The notes under the pieces were generated by a model, which saw nothing but the letters and a program-made list of their open reading frames with translations, searched no databases and was not told the DNA's origin. Shown in pieces: positions 1-12,357 of a stretch of DNA of 64,000 nucleotides; the first letter of the stretch is position 1; each line of letters opens with the position of its first letter. The position numbers were made by a program, and so were the translations under genes. The DNA comes from Stomorhina lunata (lineage: Eukaryota > Arthropoda > Insecta > Diptera > Rhiniidae), in the NCBI GenBank assembly GCA_933228675.1, contig OW121742.1, positions 19,806,850 to 19,870,849 on the forward strand. Direction: 5' to 3'.

Positions 1-436
1 AGAAAAATTTTTTTTAGCGAAAATTTTTCTATAAGAAAAATTTTTTTTAGCGAAAATTTTTCTATAAGAAAAATTTTTTTTAGCGAAAATTTTTCTATAA
101 GAAAAATTTTTTTTAGCGAAAATTTTTCTATAAGAAAAATTTTTTTTAGCGAAAATTTTTCTATAAGAAAAATTTTTTTTAGCGAAAATTTTTCTATAAG
201 AAAAATTTTTTTTAGCGAAAATTTTTCTATAAGAAAAATTTTTTTTAGCGAAAATTTTTCTATAAGAAAAATTTTTTTTAGCGAAAATTTTTCTATAAGA
301 AAAATTTTTTAACGAACATTTTTCTATAAGAAAAATTTTTTAACGAACATTTTTCTATAAGAAAAATTTTTTAACGAAAATTTTTAACGAAAATTTTTCT
401 ATAAGAAAAATTTTTTTAAAGAAAATTTTTCAATAA
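1..436 (+). repeat. 33-bp AT-rich minisatellite array (family A, forward)
   Basis: Direct tandem repeats start at the first base of the window, so the array continues upstream. The first nine or so units are practically identical 33-mers containing TTTAGCGAAAATTTTTC and ending CTATA. After about 300 the units change to a 31-bp form with TTAACGAACATTTTTC. The near-identity of the early units indicates recent homogenisation. Confidence 0.95.
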
Positions 437-868
437 GAAATTTTTTTTTTAAATTTTCTTACAGAAAAATTTTCTTTAAAATTTTTTCTTATAGAAAAAT
501 TTTCTTTAAAAATTTTTCTTATAGAAAAATTCTCGTTAAAAATTTTTCTTATAGAAAAATTTTCGTTAAAAATTTTTCTTATAGAAAAATTTTTGTTAAA
601 AAATTTTCGTTAAAAATTTTTCTTATAGAAAAATTTTTCTTATAGAAAAATTTTCGTTAAAAATTTTTCCTGTAGAAAAATTTTCGTAAAAATTTTTCTT
701 ATAGAAAATTTTTCGGAAAAATTTTTTTTATAGAAAAATTTTCGTAAAAATTTTTTTTATAGAAAAATTTTCGTTAAAATTTTTTTATAGAAAAATTTTC
801 GTTAAAAATTTTTCTTATAGAAAAATGTTCGTTAAAAAATTTTTCTTATAGAAAAAATTTTGTATTTT
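437..868 (-). repeat. Family A minisatellite, inverted orientation
   Basis: Units of about 30-31 bp carry CTTATAGAAAAATTTTCGTT. This is the reverse complement of the preceding array: the unit near 826 with AAAAATGTTCGTTAAAA is the complement of the AACGAACATTTTT units at 305-360. The array is more diverged than the left half and fades into unique sequence near 868. Confidence 0.85.
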
Positions 869-2516
869 ATGTTTTTATTTTCCCACCAAATTTTCGATTT
901 ATCCAACAAAAAATATTTAATAATTTGTTAATAATAATTTGAAATTTAATTGATACCGCAACATTTAATTAATCTTTTCTTATCTCCTAAAAATGTATGT
1001 AAAATTAATTATTTTTTCACACAAACAGCCTTGATAATCGTGACTTCACTGTTAGACTTTTTAACTGTCGGCCATTAATTAACGGCCAAGTTGTGCGTAG
1101 ACATGTCTAAAGCATTTTGGCCACAAGTTAAATGTGAAAAACTTTAAAAATATTAAAAAATTCATAAACGAAATGGCCAAAGGCGCAAAATGTTAAATTG
1201 TTTGGTCAATTGTTAATCATACATTACGGTGTAATTTACATTGTAGTTTGAGATATTTTTTATCATTATTATTTTTGCTAAGAAATCAAAAGAAATAGTC
1301 ATTTAGTCAATTCAAACATTCAAATCAATTCTACTCCCAAACTCACGCATTTAATATGAGCGAGCGGTGTCTGTAAATGGTCAGTTATGGTAAAATATTG
1401 GCAAATTTGTCGATTGAAAGTATAATAAAATGAAGGTGGAAGAAGATAACGAATAAAGTTACTCCTACAGTCAAAACATTTAAAAAAATAGAGCATTTCA
1501 TAATAAGTATAGGAAAAAGTTTTTAATTTCATCCTTAACGTAGGCAATAGTTTTGTTAAGTATAATGTTTCTAAAACATATGCAATAGTTTTTATATAAA
1601 TTGTTTTCCAAAATAAAAACAAATACTTTTTCATTAAATCAGTGGAAAAATATAGTATAAAAAAGCTTTTTCAACCAAGTCAATTTGTTTTTTAACATTT
1701 AATACAAGATGAAAAGTTTAGGTAAAAAAAGAATTTCCAAATTAAAAGTTTTCCATATAAAAGCTGCAAGAGTTTCCTTATTATATCAAAAATTTGAAGA
1801 TTTAGCTATGATAATCTTTCGATTATCTTGTTCTGATCGAAGCTTTTAATACAAAAACTTTCAAGCCATGAGTTGAAGATTTTCCCATTAAAATCATTGT
1901 AAGCGAAAACTATACCTTTAAGTGCAAAAGTTTTAGATGCAAGCTCCTTGAGAAAATAACCTAGAAAACACTTTTCTCCTAAAATCTACTAACAACTAAC
2001 TTTTGCTCTGTCTCCAAGCCTTCCAAAATGTCATATACTACCTCTTCTGGTACTATAGCGTGTCAGAACTTATTTGTACAATTTGCCAATGCATTTGTTT
2101 ATTTATAATCATTAAAATTAAAATCCGTTTTCTATAACAAACACAGTTTGACTCTAAAACTCATACTTCATATTTATGGAATTGGAAAAGATACAAACAG
2201 TGAATGAGATCTGTTATCGCTTTGGTAAAGCTGACGCAGAAAAAATTGTTTTATAAATTGCATGAATTTAGTTTGCTATTAAGCTTTGCTACTTACTTGA
2301 AAGTGACAGCGATTTAAGATAGTGAAATCATTGATAATTTGTTACATAAAATTGCACCTTAAAGATCAGCAACAGTTTTTTTTCAGAAAATGATGAATTA
2401 GCGGTAGGCAATAGTTTTTGTATATAATGTCTCCTTAAGGTAGGCAAAGGTATTCATAGCCTATAACGTCAAATCGTTTAATTTGTGAGACTCTTTAAAG
2501 TGAAACAAACTTTTTT
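869..2516. other. Unique AT-rich intergenic sequence
   Basis: No convincing gene. A 104-codon open frame on the minus strand (1320-1634) is rich in Leu, Tyr, Phe and Lys, has no recognisable domain and no codon bias distinct from its surroundings, and is probably chance. The stretch 1020-1140 is less AT-rich than its flanks and contains an inverted GGCCATTAATTAACGGCC-like motif (about 1070-1087), possibly regulatory. Confidence 0.6.
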
Positions 2517-3660
2517 TTTATACAAAATTTTTATATTCAGACAAAAAATTTTCTAAAGAAAGTTTTTATATTCAGACAAAAAATTTTCTAAAAAAAATTT
2601 TTATATTCAGACAAAAAATTTTCTAAAGAAAATTTTTTTATTTTTTATTGAGACAAAAAAAAACTCCTATAAGAATAAGAAATTTTAGACAAATTTTAAA
2701 AAAATTTCCTATAAAAATAAGAAATTGTTTTAAAATTTTCTTTAAAAATAAGAAATTTTTTAAAAATTTTCTAAAAAAACATAAGGTATTTTTGAAAAAT
2801 TTTGTATTGGAAATTTTATATTGAGACAAAAAATTTTCTATAAAAAATTTTTATATTGAAAAATTTTGAGACAAAAATTTCCTATAGAAAATTTTGAGAC
2901 AAAAAATTTTGTATAGAAAATTTTGAGGCAAAAAATTTTTTAATGAAAATTTTGAGCCAAAAAATTTTCAATGAAAAATTTTGAGACAAAAAATTTCCTA
3001 TAGAAAATTTTTAGACAAAAAATTTTCTATGAAAATTTTAAAACAAAAAATTTTCTATAGAAAATTTTGAGACAAAAAATTTTCCAGGCAAAAAATTTTC
3101 CATGGAAAATTTTGAGACAAAAAATTTTCCATTCTATATAAAATTTTTAGACAAAAAATTTTCTATTGAAAGTATTGAACAAAAATTTTTCCATGGAAAA
3201 TTTTGAGACAAAAAATTTTCTATAGAAAATTTTGGGACAAACTATTTTCTATAGAAAATTTTGAGACAAAAAATTTTCAATGGAAAATTTTGAGACAAAA
3301 AATTTTCTGTAGAAAATTTTGAGACAAAAAATTTTCTATATAAAATTTTAAGACAAAAAATTGTCTATAGAAAATTTTGAGAAAAAAAATTTTCTATAGA
3401 AAATTTTGAGAAAAAAAATTTTATATAGAAAATTTTGAGACAAAAAATTTTGAGACCAAAAATTTTCTATGGAAAATTTTGAGACAAAAAATTTTCTATG
3501 GAAAATTTTGAGACAACAAATTTTTCATGGAAAATTTTGAGACAAAAAAATTCTTTTACTGAGACAAAATAATTTTTATAGAAAACTTTTATATTGAGAT
3601 AAAAAATTTTCTATAGAAAATTTTTGTACTAAGATCAATAGGTTTCTATAGCATTTTTTT
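2517..3660. repeat. 29-bp minisatellite array (GAGACAAAAAATTTT type)
   Basis: The period is 29 bp, measured between GAGACAAAA motifs at 3263 and 3292. Each unit combines the linker TTGAGACAAAAAA with the dyad TTTTCTATAGAAAA. Units are well diverged, and the edges (2517-2800 and 3540-3660) use a longer linker with TTATATT(C/G)AGACA. Confidence 0.93.
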
Positions 3661-4836
3661 TTTTGAAGAATTTTCTGTCTTAAATGTCTGATTATTAACT
3701 AAATATATGTTTTGTTTTGTATTTTTCTTACCAAAATTTGAATTAAATGCGTGGCTTTCTGTAACTAACCGGCCCACTTAATCTTAGTATGTGATTTGAA
3801 TTTATCTTAAATGCGTTTAAATACTTGTCATAATTTTTATTATTTATTATCTCATTTATTTTCAATTCTTATAATTTATTATTTCAATTTACTTATGTTC
3901 TCAATCAAATAAATATTTGTTAAGTTCAAAACACTCCCTCCCTCACAAATATAGAAAATTGTCAAAAGTGAAGGTAGGCCTAAAGAACGATTAACTTTAT
4001 ACAGTAAGAATATTTTTCCTAAGAAATATCTTTAACTATAAATAGGTTTGATTTAGTTACTTTCAATAGGATTTTAATTTGTTCCTATTTCTATAAAAAA
4101 AATATTTAAAAACAATTTTTGAAACGATTTATCAATCAAACGCCCCTGACCAAGATTCAAAATTCGAAGCATAAATCCCTTCACTTAATTGCCACCTCTA
4201 CAAGGAGCCTGAGGCCTATTTTTAGTGTCATGATACATTTTTCTAGATTATATTCAAAACCAATAGAAAAACTTCTGAATTTAACAAGGTGTTATAGATT
4301 TGATTGACACAAAATGCTAGAAGTTGTTGAAAAACATAATTTAATAATGACTGACCCCCTACATAAAAAAATGTATAAAAATTTTAATTGGACACCAAAT
4401 TTTAGCGGAGACATGGAACACCTAGAATTCTGTAAATATCTCTCAAAAGGGATCTTTTATAGAAACTTAGTCATTCTAAGAAAATATGTTTTGTAGACGA
4501 AAATCATTTCTAACAATTTTTGCTTGAAACTGAAATTTATTACTGATTGATTCTTTTAGCTTTAAGTCATTTTTATTAAATCATGCTCTCTATATTTGCT
4601 TTTCTTAGGGGCAAGTATTTTGCATTGAAATCTAATTTTTGTACTTAGAATTCTAAAGATTCATGGCTAAAGTAAATTAGTATTTAATATACTTTTTTGC
4701 CTTAAATGAAGCTAAATTGCCAATTATCACGTGCCTCATAGATTAGTGTAACAATAAATTAAATTACAAATACAATAGGTTAACATAAGTCACCCTACAA
4801 CAAACTCCTGAGTACTATTTCACAAATCAATTATAA
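3661..4836. other. Unique sequence with two short unsupported open frames
   Basis: The stretch lies between two arrays. Two consecutive plus-strand open frames (4119-4307, 62 codons; 4314-4496, 60 codons) lie almost end to end. Their sequences match no family I recognise. They could be chance or the decayed remains of one coding segment; I see no splice sites or promoter that would support a gene. Confidence 0.5.
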
Positions 4837-7800
4837 AAACAAGAAATTTTTGAAAAATTTCCTATACAAACAAAAAGTTTTTGAAAAATTTTCTATAAAA
4901 ATAAGAAATTTTTGAAAAATTTCCTATAAAATTAAGAAATTTTTGAAAAATTTCCTATAAAAATAAGAAATTTTTGTAAAATTTCCTAAAAAAAATAGGA
5001 AATTTTTGAACAATTTTCGTATAAAAACAAGAATTTTTTTGGAAATTTTTCCTAAAAATTTTTGAAAAATTTCCTAAAAAAAATAGGAAATTTTTGAAAA
5101 ATTTCCTAAAAAAAAAGGAAATTTTTGAAAAATTTCCTAAAAAAAATAGGAAATTTTTTAAAAATTTCCTAAAAAAATAGGACATTTTTGAAAAATTTCC
5201 TAAAAAAAAGGACATTTTTGAAAATTTTCCTATAATAATAGGAAATTTTTGAAAAATTTTGTATTAAAATAGGAAATTTTTGAAAAATTTCGTATAAAAA
5301 TAGGAAATTTTTGAAAAATTTCGTATAAAAATAGAAAATTTTTGAAACATTTTGTATAAAAATAGGACATTTTTGAAAAATTTCCTATAAAAATAGGACA
5401 TTTTTGAAAAATTTCCTATAAAAATAGGAAATTTTTTAAAAATTTCCTATAAAAATAGGAAATTTTTGAAAAATTTCCTATAAAAATAGGAAATTTTTGA
5501 AAAATTTCCTAAAATAATAGGAAATTTTTGAAAAATTTCCTAAAAAAATAGGAAATTTTTGAAAAATTTCCTATAAAAATAGGAAATTTTTGAAAAATTT
5601 CCTATAAAAATAGGAAATTTTTGAAAAATTTCCTATAAAAATAGGAAATTTTTGAAAAATTTCCTATAAAAATAGGAAATTTTTGAAAAATTTCCTATAA
5701 AAATAGGAAATTTTTGAAAAATTTCCTATAAAAATAGGAAATTTTTGAAAAATTTCCTATAAAAATAGGAAAATTTTGAAAAATTTCCTATTAAAATAGG
5801 AAATTTTTGAAAAATTTCCTATAAAAATAGGAAATTTTTGAAAAATTTCCTATGAAAATAGGAAATTTTTGAAAAATTTCCTATGAAAATAGGAAATTTT
5901 TGAAAAATTTCCTATGAAAATTTTTGAAATATGAAAATTTTTGAAAAATTTCCTATAAAAATAGGAAATTTTTGAAAAATTTCCTATAAAAATAGGAAAT
6001 TTTTGAAAAATTTCCTATAAAAATAGGAAATTTTTGAAAAATTTCCTATAAAAATAGGAAATTTTTGAAAAATTTCCTATAAAAATAGGAAATTTTTGAA
6101 AAATTTCCTATAAAAATAGGAAATTTTTGAAAAATTTCCTATAAAAATAGGAAATTTTTGAAAAATTTCCTATAAAAATAGGAAATTTTTTAAAAATTTC
6201 CTATAAAAATAGGAAATTTTTGAAAAATTTCCTATAAAAATAGGAAATTTTTGAAAAATTTCCTATAAAAATAGGAAATTTTTGAAAAATTTCCTATAAA
6301 AATAGGAAATTTTTGAAAAATTTCCTATAAAAATAGGAAATTTTTGAAAAATTTCCTATAAAAATAGGAAATTTTTGAAAAATTTCCTATAAAAATAGGA
6401 AATTTTTGAAAAATTTCCTATAAAAATAGGAAATTTTTGAAAAATTTCCTATAAAAATAGGAAATTTTTGAAAAATTTCCTATAAAAATAGGAAATTTTT
6501 GAAAAATTTCCTATAAAAATAGGAAATTTTTGAAAAATTTCCTATAAAAATAGGAAATTTTTGAAAAATTTCCTATAAAATAGAAAATTTAAATTTTCTT
6601 ATAAAAATAGGAGATTTTTGAAAAATTTCCTATAAAAATAGGAAATTTTTGAAAAATTTCCTATAAAAATAGGAAATTTTTGAAAAATTTCCTATAAAAA
6701 TAGGAAATTTTTGAAAAATTTCCTATAAAAATAGGAAATTTTTGAAAAATTTCCTATAAAAATGGGAAATTTTTGAAAAATTTCCCATAAAAATAGGAAA
6801 TTTTTGAAAAATTTCCTGTAAAAATAGGAAATTTTTGAAAAATTTCCTATAAAAATAGGAAATTTTTGAAAAATTTCCTATAAAAATAGGAAAATTTTGA
6901 AAAATTTCCTATAAAAATAGGAAATTTTTGAAAAATTTCCTATTAAAATAGGAAATTTTTGAAAAATTTCCTATAAAAATAGGAAATTTTTGAAAAATTT
7001 CCTATGAAAATAGGAAATTTTTGAAAAATTTCCTATGAAAATAGGAAATTTTTGAAAAATTTCCTATGAAAATAGGAAATTTTTGAAAAATTTCCTATGA
7101 AAATTTTTGAAATATGAAAATTTTTGAAAAATTTCCTATAAAAATAGGAAATTTTTGAAAAATTTCCTATAAAAATAGGAAATTTTTGAAAAATTTCCTA
7201 TAAAAATAGGAAATTTTTGAAAAATTTCCTATAAAAATAGGAAATTTTTGAAAAATTTCCTATAAAAATAGGAAATTTTTGAAAAATTTCCTATAAAAAT
7301 AGGAAATTTTTGAAAAATTTCCTATAAAAATAGGAAATTTTTGAAAAATTTCCTATAAAAATAGGAAATTTTTGAAAAATTTCCTATAAAAATAGGAAAT
7401 TTTTGAAAAATTTCCTATAAAAATAGGAAATTTTTGAAAAATTTCCTATAAAAATAGGAAATTTTTGAAAAATTTCCTATAAAAATAGGAAATTTTTGAA
7501 AAATTTCCTATAAAAATAGGAAATTTTTGAAAAATTTCCTATAAAAATAGGAAATTTTTGAAAAATTTCCTATAAAAACAGGAAATTTTTGAAAAATTTC
7601 CTATAAAAATAGGAAATTTTTGAAAAATTTCCTATAAAAATAGGAAATTTTTGAAAAATTTCCTATAAAAATAGGAAATTTTTGAAAAATTTCCTATAAA
7701 AATAGGAAATTTTTGAAAAATTTCCTATAAAAATAGGAAATTTTTGAAAAATTTCCTATAAAAATAGGAAATTTTTGAAAAATTTCCTATAAAAATAGGA

Positions 7801-8735
7801 AATTTTTGAAAAATTTCCTATAAGAATAGGAAATTTTTGAAAAATTTCCTATAAAAATAGGAAATTTTTGAAAAATTTCCTATAAAAAAAGGAAATTTTT
7901 TGGAAAATTTCCTATAAAAATAGGAAATTTTTGGAAAATTTCCTATAAAAATAGGAAATTTTTGAAAAGTTTCCGATAAAAATAGGAAATTTTTGAAAAA
8001 TTTCCTATAAAAATAGGAAATTTTTGAAAAATTTCCTATAAAAATAGGAAATTTTTGAAAAATTTCCTATAAAAATAGGAAATTTTTGAAAAATTTCCTA
8101 TAAAAATAGGAAATTTTTGAAAAATTTCCTATAAAAATAGGAAATTTTTGAAAAATTTCCTATAAAAACAGGAAATTTTTGAAAAATTTCCTATAAAAAT
8201 AGAAAATTTTTGAAAAATTTCCTATAAAAATAGGAAATTTTTGAAAAATTTCCTATAAAAATAGGAAATTTTTGAAAAATTTCCTATAAAAATAGGAAAT
8301 TTTTGAAAAATTTCCTATAAAAATAGGAAATTTTTGAAAAATTTCCTATAAAAATAGGAAATTTTTGAAAAATTTCCTATAAAAATAGGAAATTTTTGAA
8401 AAATTTCCTATAAAAATAGGAAATTTTTGAAAAATTTCCTATAAGAATAGGAAATTTTTGAAAAATTTCCTATAAAAATAGGAAATTTTTGAAAAATTTC
8501 CTATAAAAAAAGGAAATTTTTTGGAAAATTTCCTATAAAAATAGGAAATTTTTGGAAAATTTCCTATAAAAATAGGAAATTTTTGAAAAGTTTCCGATAA
8601 AAATAGGAATTTTTTGAAAAATTTCCTATAAAAATAGGAAATTTTTGAAAAATTTCCTATAAAAATAGGAAATTTTTGAAAAATTTCCTATAAAAATAGG
8701 AAATTTTTGAAAAATTTCCTATAAAAATAGTATAT
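4837..8735 (+). repeat. 3.9-kb array of 31-bp palindromic monomers (family B)
   Basis: Exact 31-bp spacing (for example TAGGAAA at 6241 and 6272). Each monomer contains AGGAAATTTTT, a central G, then AAAAATTTCCT, so 23 of 31 bases form an almost perfect dyad, followed by a short ATAAAAAT linker. The 5' end (4837-5340) is diverged; most of 5370-8720 is nearly invariant. Rare variants mark longer duplications: GAAATATGAAAA recurs at 5926 and 7109, TAAGAATAG at 7821 and 8442, TTCCGAT at 7971 and 8592. Confidence 0.97.
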
Positions 8736-8736
8736 A

Positions 8737-9725
8737 TATATAGTTTAAAGAAAAACTTAGAGTATGAGATTAAACAATAATTAAAAGCATGTTTAAAATT
8801 TATTATAATTTGAAATTGATTTCATAATATCGATTATAAAAAAACATTCAAATTAATTATATGATAGATAAATGAAGCCCTATAATCGGTGTACTTGAAA
8901 AATCAAAAACTTTCCATAACAAATTATTCAAAAATTTCTAATTTTTATAGGAAATTTTTAAAAAATTTCCTATTTTTTAAAGGAAATTTTTCAAAAATTT
9001 CCTATTTTTTAAGGAAATTTTTCAAAAATTTCCTATTTTTTAAAGGAAATTTTTCAAAAATTTCCTATATTTTAAAGGAAATTTTTCAAAAATTTCCTAT
9101 TTTTAAAAGAAAAATTTTCAAAAATTTCCTATTTTTTAAAGAAAAATTTTCAAAAATTTCCTATTTTTTGAATGAAATTTTTCAAAAATTTCCTATAAAA
9201 ATAGGAAATTTTTGAAAAATTTCCTTTAAAAAATAGGAAATTTTTGAAAAATTTCCTTTAAAAAATAGGAAATTTTTGAAAAATTTCATTCAAAAAATAG
9301 GAAATTTTTGAAAATTTTTCTTTAAAAAATAGGAAATTTTTGAAAATTTTTCTTTTAAAAATAGGAAATTTTTGAAAAATTTCCTTTAAAATATAGGAAA
9401 TTTTTGAAAAATTTCCTTAAAAAAATAGGAAATTTTTGAAAAATTTCCTTAAAAAAATTGGAAATTTTTGAAAAATTTCCTTTAAAAAATAGGAAATTTT
9501 TTAAAAATTTCCTATAAAAATTAGAAATTTTTGAATAATTTGTTATGGAAAGTTTTTGATTTTTCAAGTACACCGATTATAGGGCTTCATTTATCTATCA
9601 TATAATTAATTTAAATGTTTTTTTATAATCGATATTATGAAATCAATTTCAAATTATAATAAATTTTAAACATGCTTTTAATTATTGTTTAATCTCATAC
9701 TCTAAGTTTTTCTTTAAACTATATA
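8737..9725. mobile_element. Near-perfect ~1-kb inverted repeat, fold-back-like element
   Basis: Left arm 8737 to about 9200 is the reverse complement of about 9262-9725. Paired positions keep a constant sum near 18462: GAAGCCC at 8874-8880 pairs with GGGCTTC at 9582-9588, and GTTTAAAG at 8743 pairs with CTTTAAAC at 9712-9719. The outer ~200 bp of each arm is unique sequence and the inner ~260 bp consists of ~31-bp family B-like units. Arms differ by a few substitutions and small indels, and the centre holds about two extra repeat units. This layout resembles Foldback-type elements, which carry tandem repeats in long inverted ends, but no clear target duplication is visible in the AT-rich flanks and no coding core exists. 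It could also be a locally inverted duplication. Confidence 0.8.
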
Positions 9726-10739
9726 ATTATGTCGCAATTGTTTTGAAAAAAAAAACTAAAACTAATTTAAAATTCCAAGTATAGGTCAAGTTCATTTGGA
9801 GACTTTTTTTGTATAAGTTGGGGGCTTTTTGTGAGATTTTTTTTGTATCTGTTCGTTATTTTACCTTTTGGCGTTATTGTATGACCATGTGACAAAAATC
9901 TACAATTAAATGTTGTGGAATAACTTAGAATTATTTTATATGTGAGAATTGTACTTGTACTACAATTTTATAAAATTACATGTAATTTGTCATTAAAAAT
10001 GTAATGTCTTTATTATATTTGATTTTTGTATTTGCAAAATTTTTATAGTATTTTGTGGCGGTTTCTGTAAGACCGAACAATTTGAAATTGTTTTTTTAAG
10101 GAACAAGTTGTATTATAGGTTTGGTAATGACATATTTATAAGAATACGACTTAAAAACCTTCAGTAATAGGTGTTTAAAAATTATATCGGATATAATATT
10201 TAAACGCAATGTTTTATTATATTTGATATTATGCGTATTTGAATCCATTTTTGGGTTTTCCTTGGATGTCAAAATATTACACTGCCATATAATTATACAA
10301 TTTTTTTTACAACGTGTCACTAAATATCTTAGCACTGGCTACTTGTCTTTGATATCTATTTAATTTTTGAAATCCATCTTTTGGTACTAAATGCTTCAAG
10401 CAAATGTTTATTATCTTTCAAATTTGATTCATGATACCCAAATTTTTATTCAAACACATATTTTTTTTTAATTCAAATAATGCGTAACACACATTCGCTT
10501 TGAATTGTAATTAATTTACTCAAATCATGTGTGAGCGTATTTCATTAATTTATTTATTCAGCAAAAGAAAAAAAATAAAACAGTAAAATAATTAATAGTT
10601 TTCAAAATTGCCTTTAATTACTCGTTTATGACAAGTATTTAAATTTAGACAAGATATAAATTTTAAATACAATAATAAATATGCCAAAAAATTTAGAAAG
10701 GATTTGGTTTAAATTAATCAAAAACATAAAAAAAATTGA
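9726..10739. other. Unique AT-rich sequence, no gene seen
   Basis: A 79-codon minus-strand open frame (10096-10335) has no recognisable motif. Nothing else coding or structured is visible; the stretch separates the fold-back from the next array. Confidence 0.5.
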
Positions 10740-12357
10740 AAAATTGATATATTCAAAATTTTCTTTTTGAAAAAAATTTCAAACGAAAAATTTCTTGAAA
10801 AAATTGTTTTTTTTCTAAAGTTTCTATAGACAAATTTTCGGTTACAAGTTTTCTATAAAAAATTTTTGCTAACAAATTTTCTATACAAAATTTTTGCTAA
10901 CAAATTTTCTATAAAAATTTTTTGGTAACAAATTTTCTATAGAAAATTTTCGGTAACAAATTTTCTACAGAAAATTAACAAATTTTCTACAGAAAGTTAA
11001 CAAATTTTGTACAGAAAATTCTTGGTAACAAATTTTCTATAGAAAATCTTCGGTTACGAAATTTCTATAGAAAATTATCGGTAACAAATTTTCTACAGAA
11101 AATTCTCGGTAACAAATTTTCTACAGAAAATTCTCGGTAACAAATTTTCTACAGACAATTCTAGGTAACAAATTTTTTACAGAAAATTTTCGGTCAAAAA
11201 TTTTCTATAGAAAATTTTCGGTCAAAAATTTTCTATAGAAAATTTTCGGTCAAAAATTTTCTATAGAAAATTTTCGGTCAAAAATTTTCTATAGAAAATT
11301 TTCGGTCAAAAATTTTCTATAGAAAATTTTCGGTCAAAAATTTTCTATAGAAAATTTTCGGTCAAAAATTTTCTATAGAAAATTTTCGGTCAAAAATTTT
11401 CTATAGAAAATTTTCGGTCAAAAATTTTCTATAGAAAATTTTCGGTCAAAAATTTTCTATAGAAAATTTTCGGTCAAAAATTTTCTATAGAAAATTTTCG
11501 GTCAAAAATTTTCTATAGAAAATTTTCGGTCAAAAATTTTCTATAGAAAATTTTCGGTCAAAAATTTTCTATAGAAAATTTTCGGTCAAAAATTTTCTAT
11601 AGAAAATTTTCGGTCAAAAATTTTCTATAGAAAATTTTCGGTCAAAAATTTTCTATAGAAAATTTTCGGTCAAAAATTTTCTATAGAAAATTTTCGGTCA
11701 AAAATTTTCTATAGAAAATTTTCGGTCAAAAATTTTCTATAGAAAATTTTCGGTCAAAAATTTTCTATAGAAAATTTTCGGTCAAAAATTTTCTATAGAA
11801 AATTTTCGGTCAAAAATTTTCTATAGAAAATTTTCGGTAAAAATTTTCTATAGAAAATTTTCGGTCAAAAATTTTTTATAGAATTTTCGGTGAAAGATTT
11901 TTATTAGAAAATTTTCGGCGAAAAATTTTTATTAGAAAATTTTTGGTGAACAATTTTTATTAGAAAATTTTCGATGAAAAATTTTTATTAAAAAATTTTC
12001 GGTGAAAAATTTTTATTAGATAATTTTCGGTGAAAAATTTTTATTAGAAAATTTTCGGTGAAAAATTTTTATTAGAAAATTTTCGGTAAAAAATTTGTAT
12101 TAGAAAATTTTCGGTAAAAAATTTTTATTAGAAAATTTTCGGTTACAAATTGTTGCTATAAAATTTTCGGCGAAAAATTTTTGTTATAAAATTAGAAAAT
12201 TTTAGGTCAAAAATTTTTATATGAAAATTTTCGGTCAAAATTTTCTATAGAAAATTTTCGGTAAAAAATTTTCAGCGAAAATTTTTCTATAGAAAATTTT
12301 CGGTAAAAAATTTTCTTTCGAAAATTGTCGTTAACAAATTTTCTATTGAACATTTTG
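10740..12357. repeat. 28-bp minisatellite array (TTTTCGGTCAAAAATTTT type)
   Basis: The period is 28 bp, with GTCAAAAATTTT recurring every 28 bases from 11190 to 11860. The core is TTTTCTATAGAAAATTTTC with linker GGTCAAAA. The centre of the array has over 20 identical units. The left edge (10740-11180) uses GGTAACAAATTTTC linkers and the right edge (11880-12357) uses GGTGAAAAATTTTTATTAG, so diverged variants flank a homogenised middle. Confidence 0.97.

Noticed and set aside
1320..1634. 104-codon minus-strand open frame
   Set aside because: AT-driven composition, no recognisable domain, no promoter or polyadenylation context; chance is likely in this AT-rich DNA.
4119..4496. Two adjacent short frames as one decayed gene
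   Set aside because: No recognisable family, splice sites or promoter; kept only as a remark in the annotation of the unique region.
4837..8735. Repeated TATA-like and CTATAG words as promoters or protein-binding operators
   Set aside because: They are parts of tandem monomers and are not placed before any gene; they cannot be told apart from repeat structure.
2638..9573. Several short frames rich in Phe, Lys, Asn and Leu
   Set aside because: They are translations of the AT-rich minisatellite units (phase persists for only a few units).
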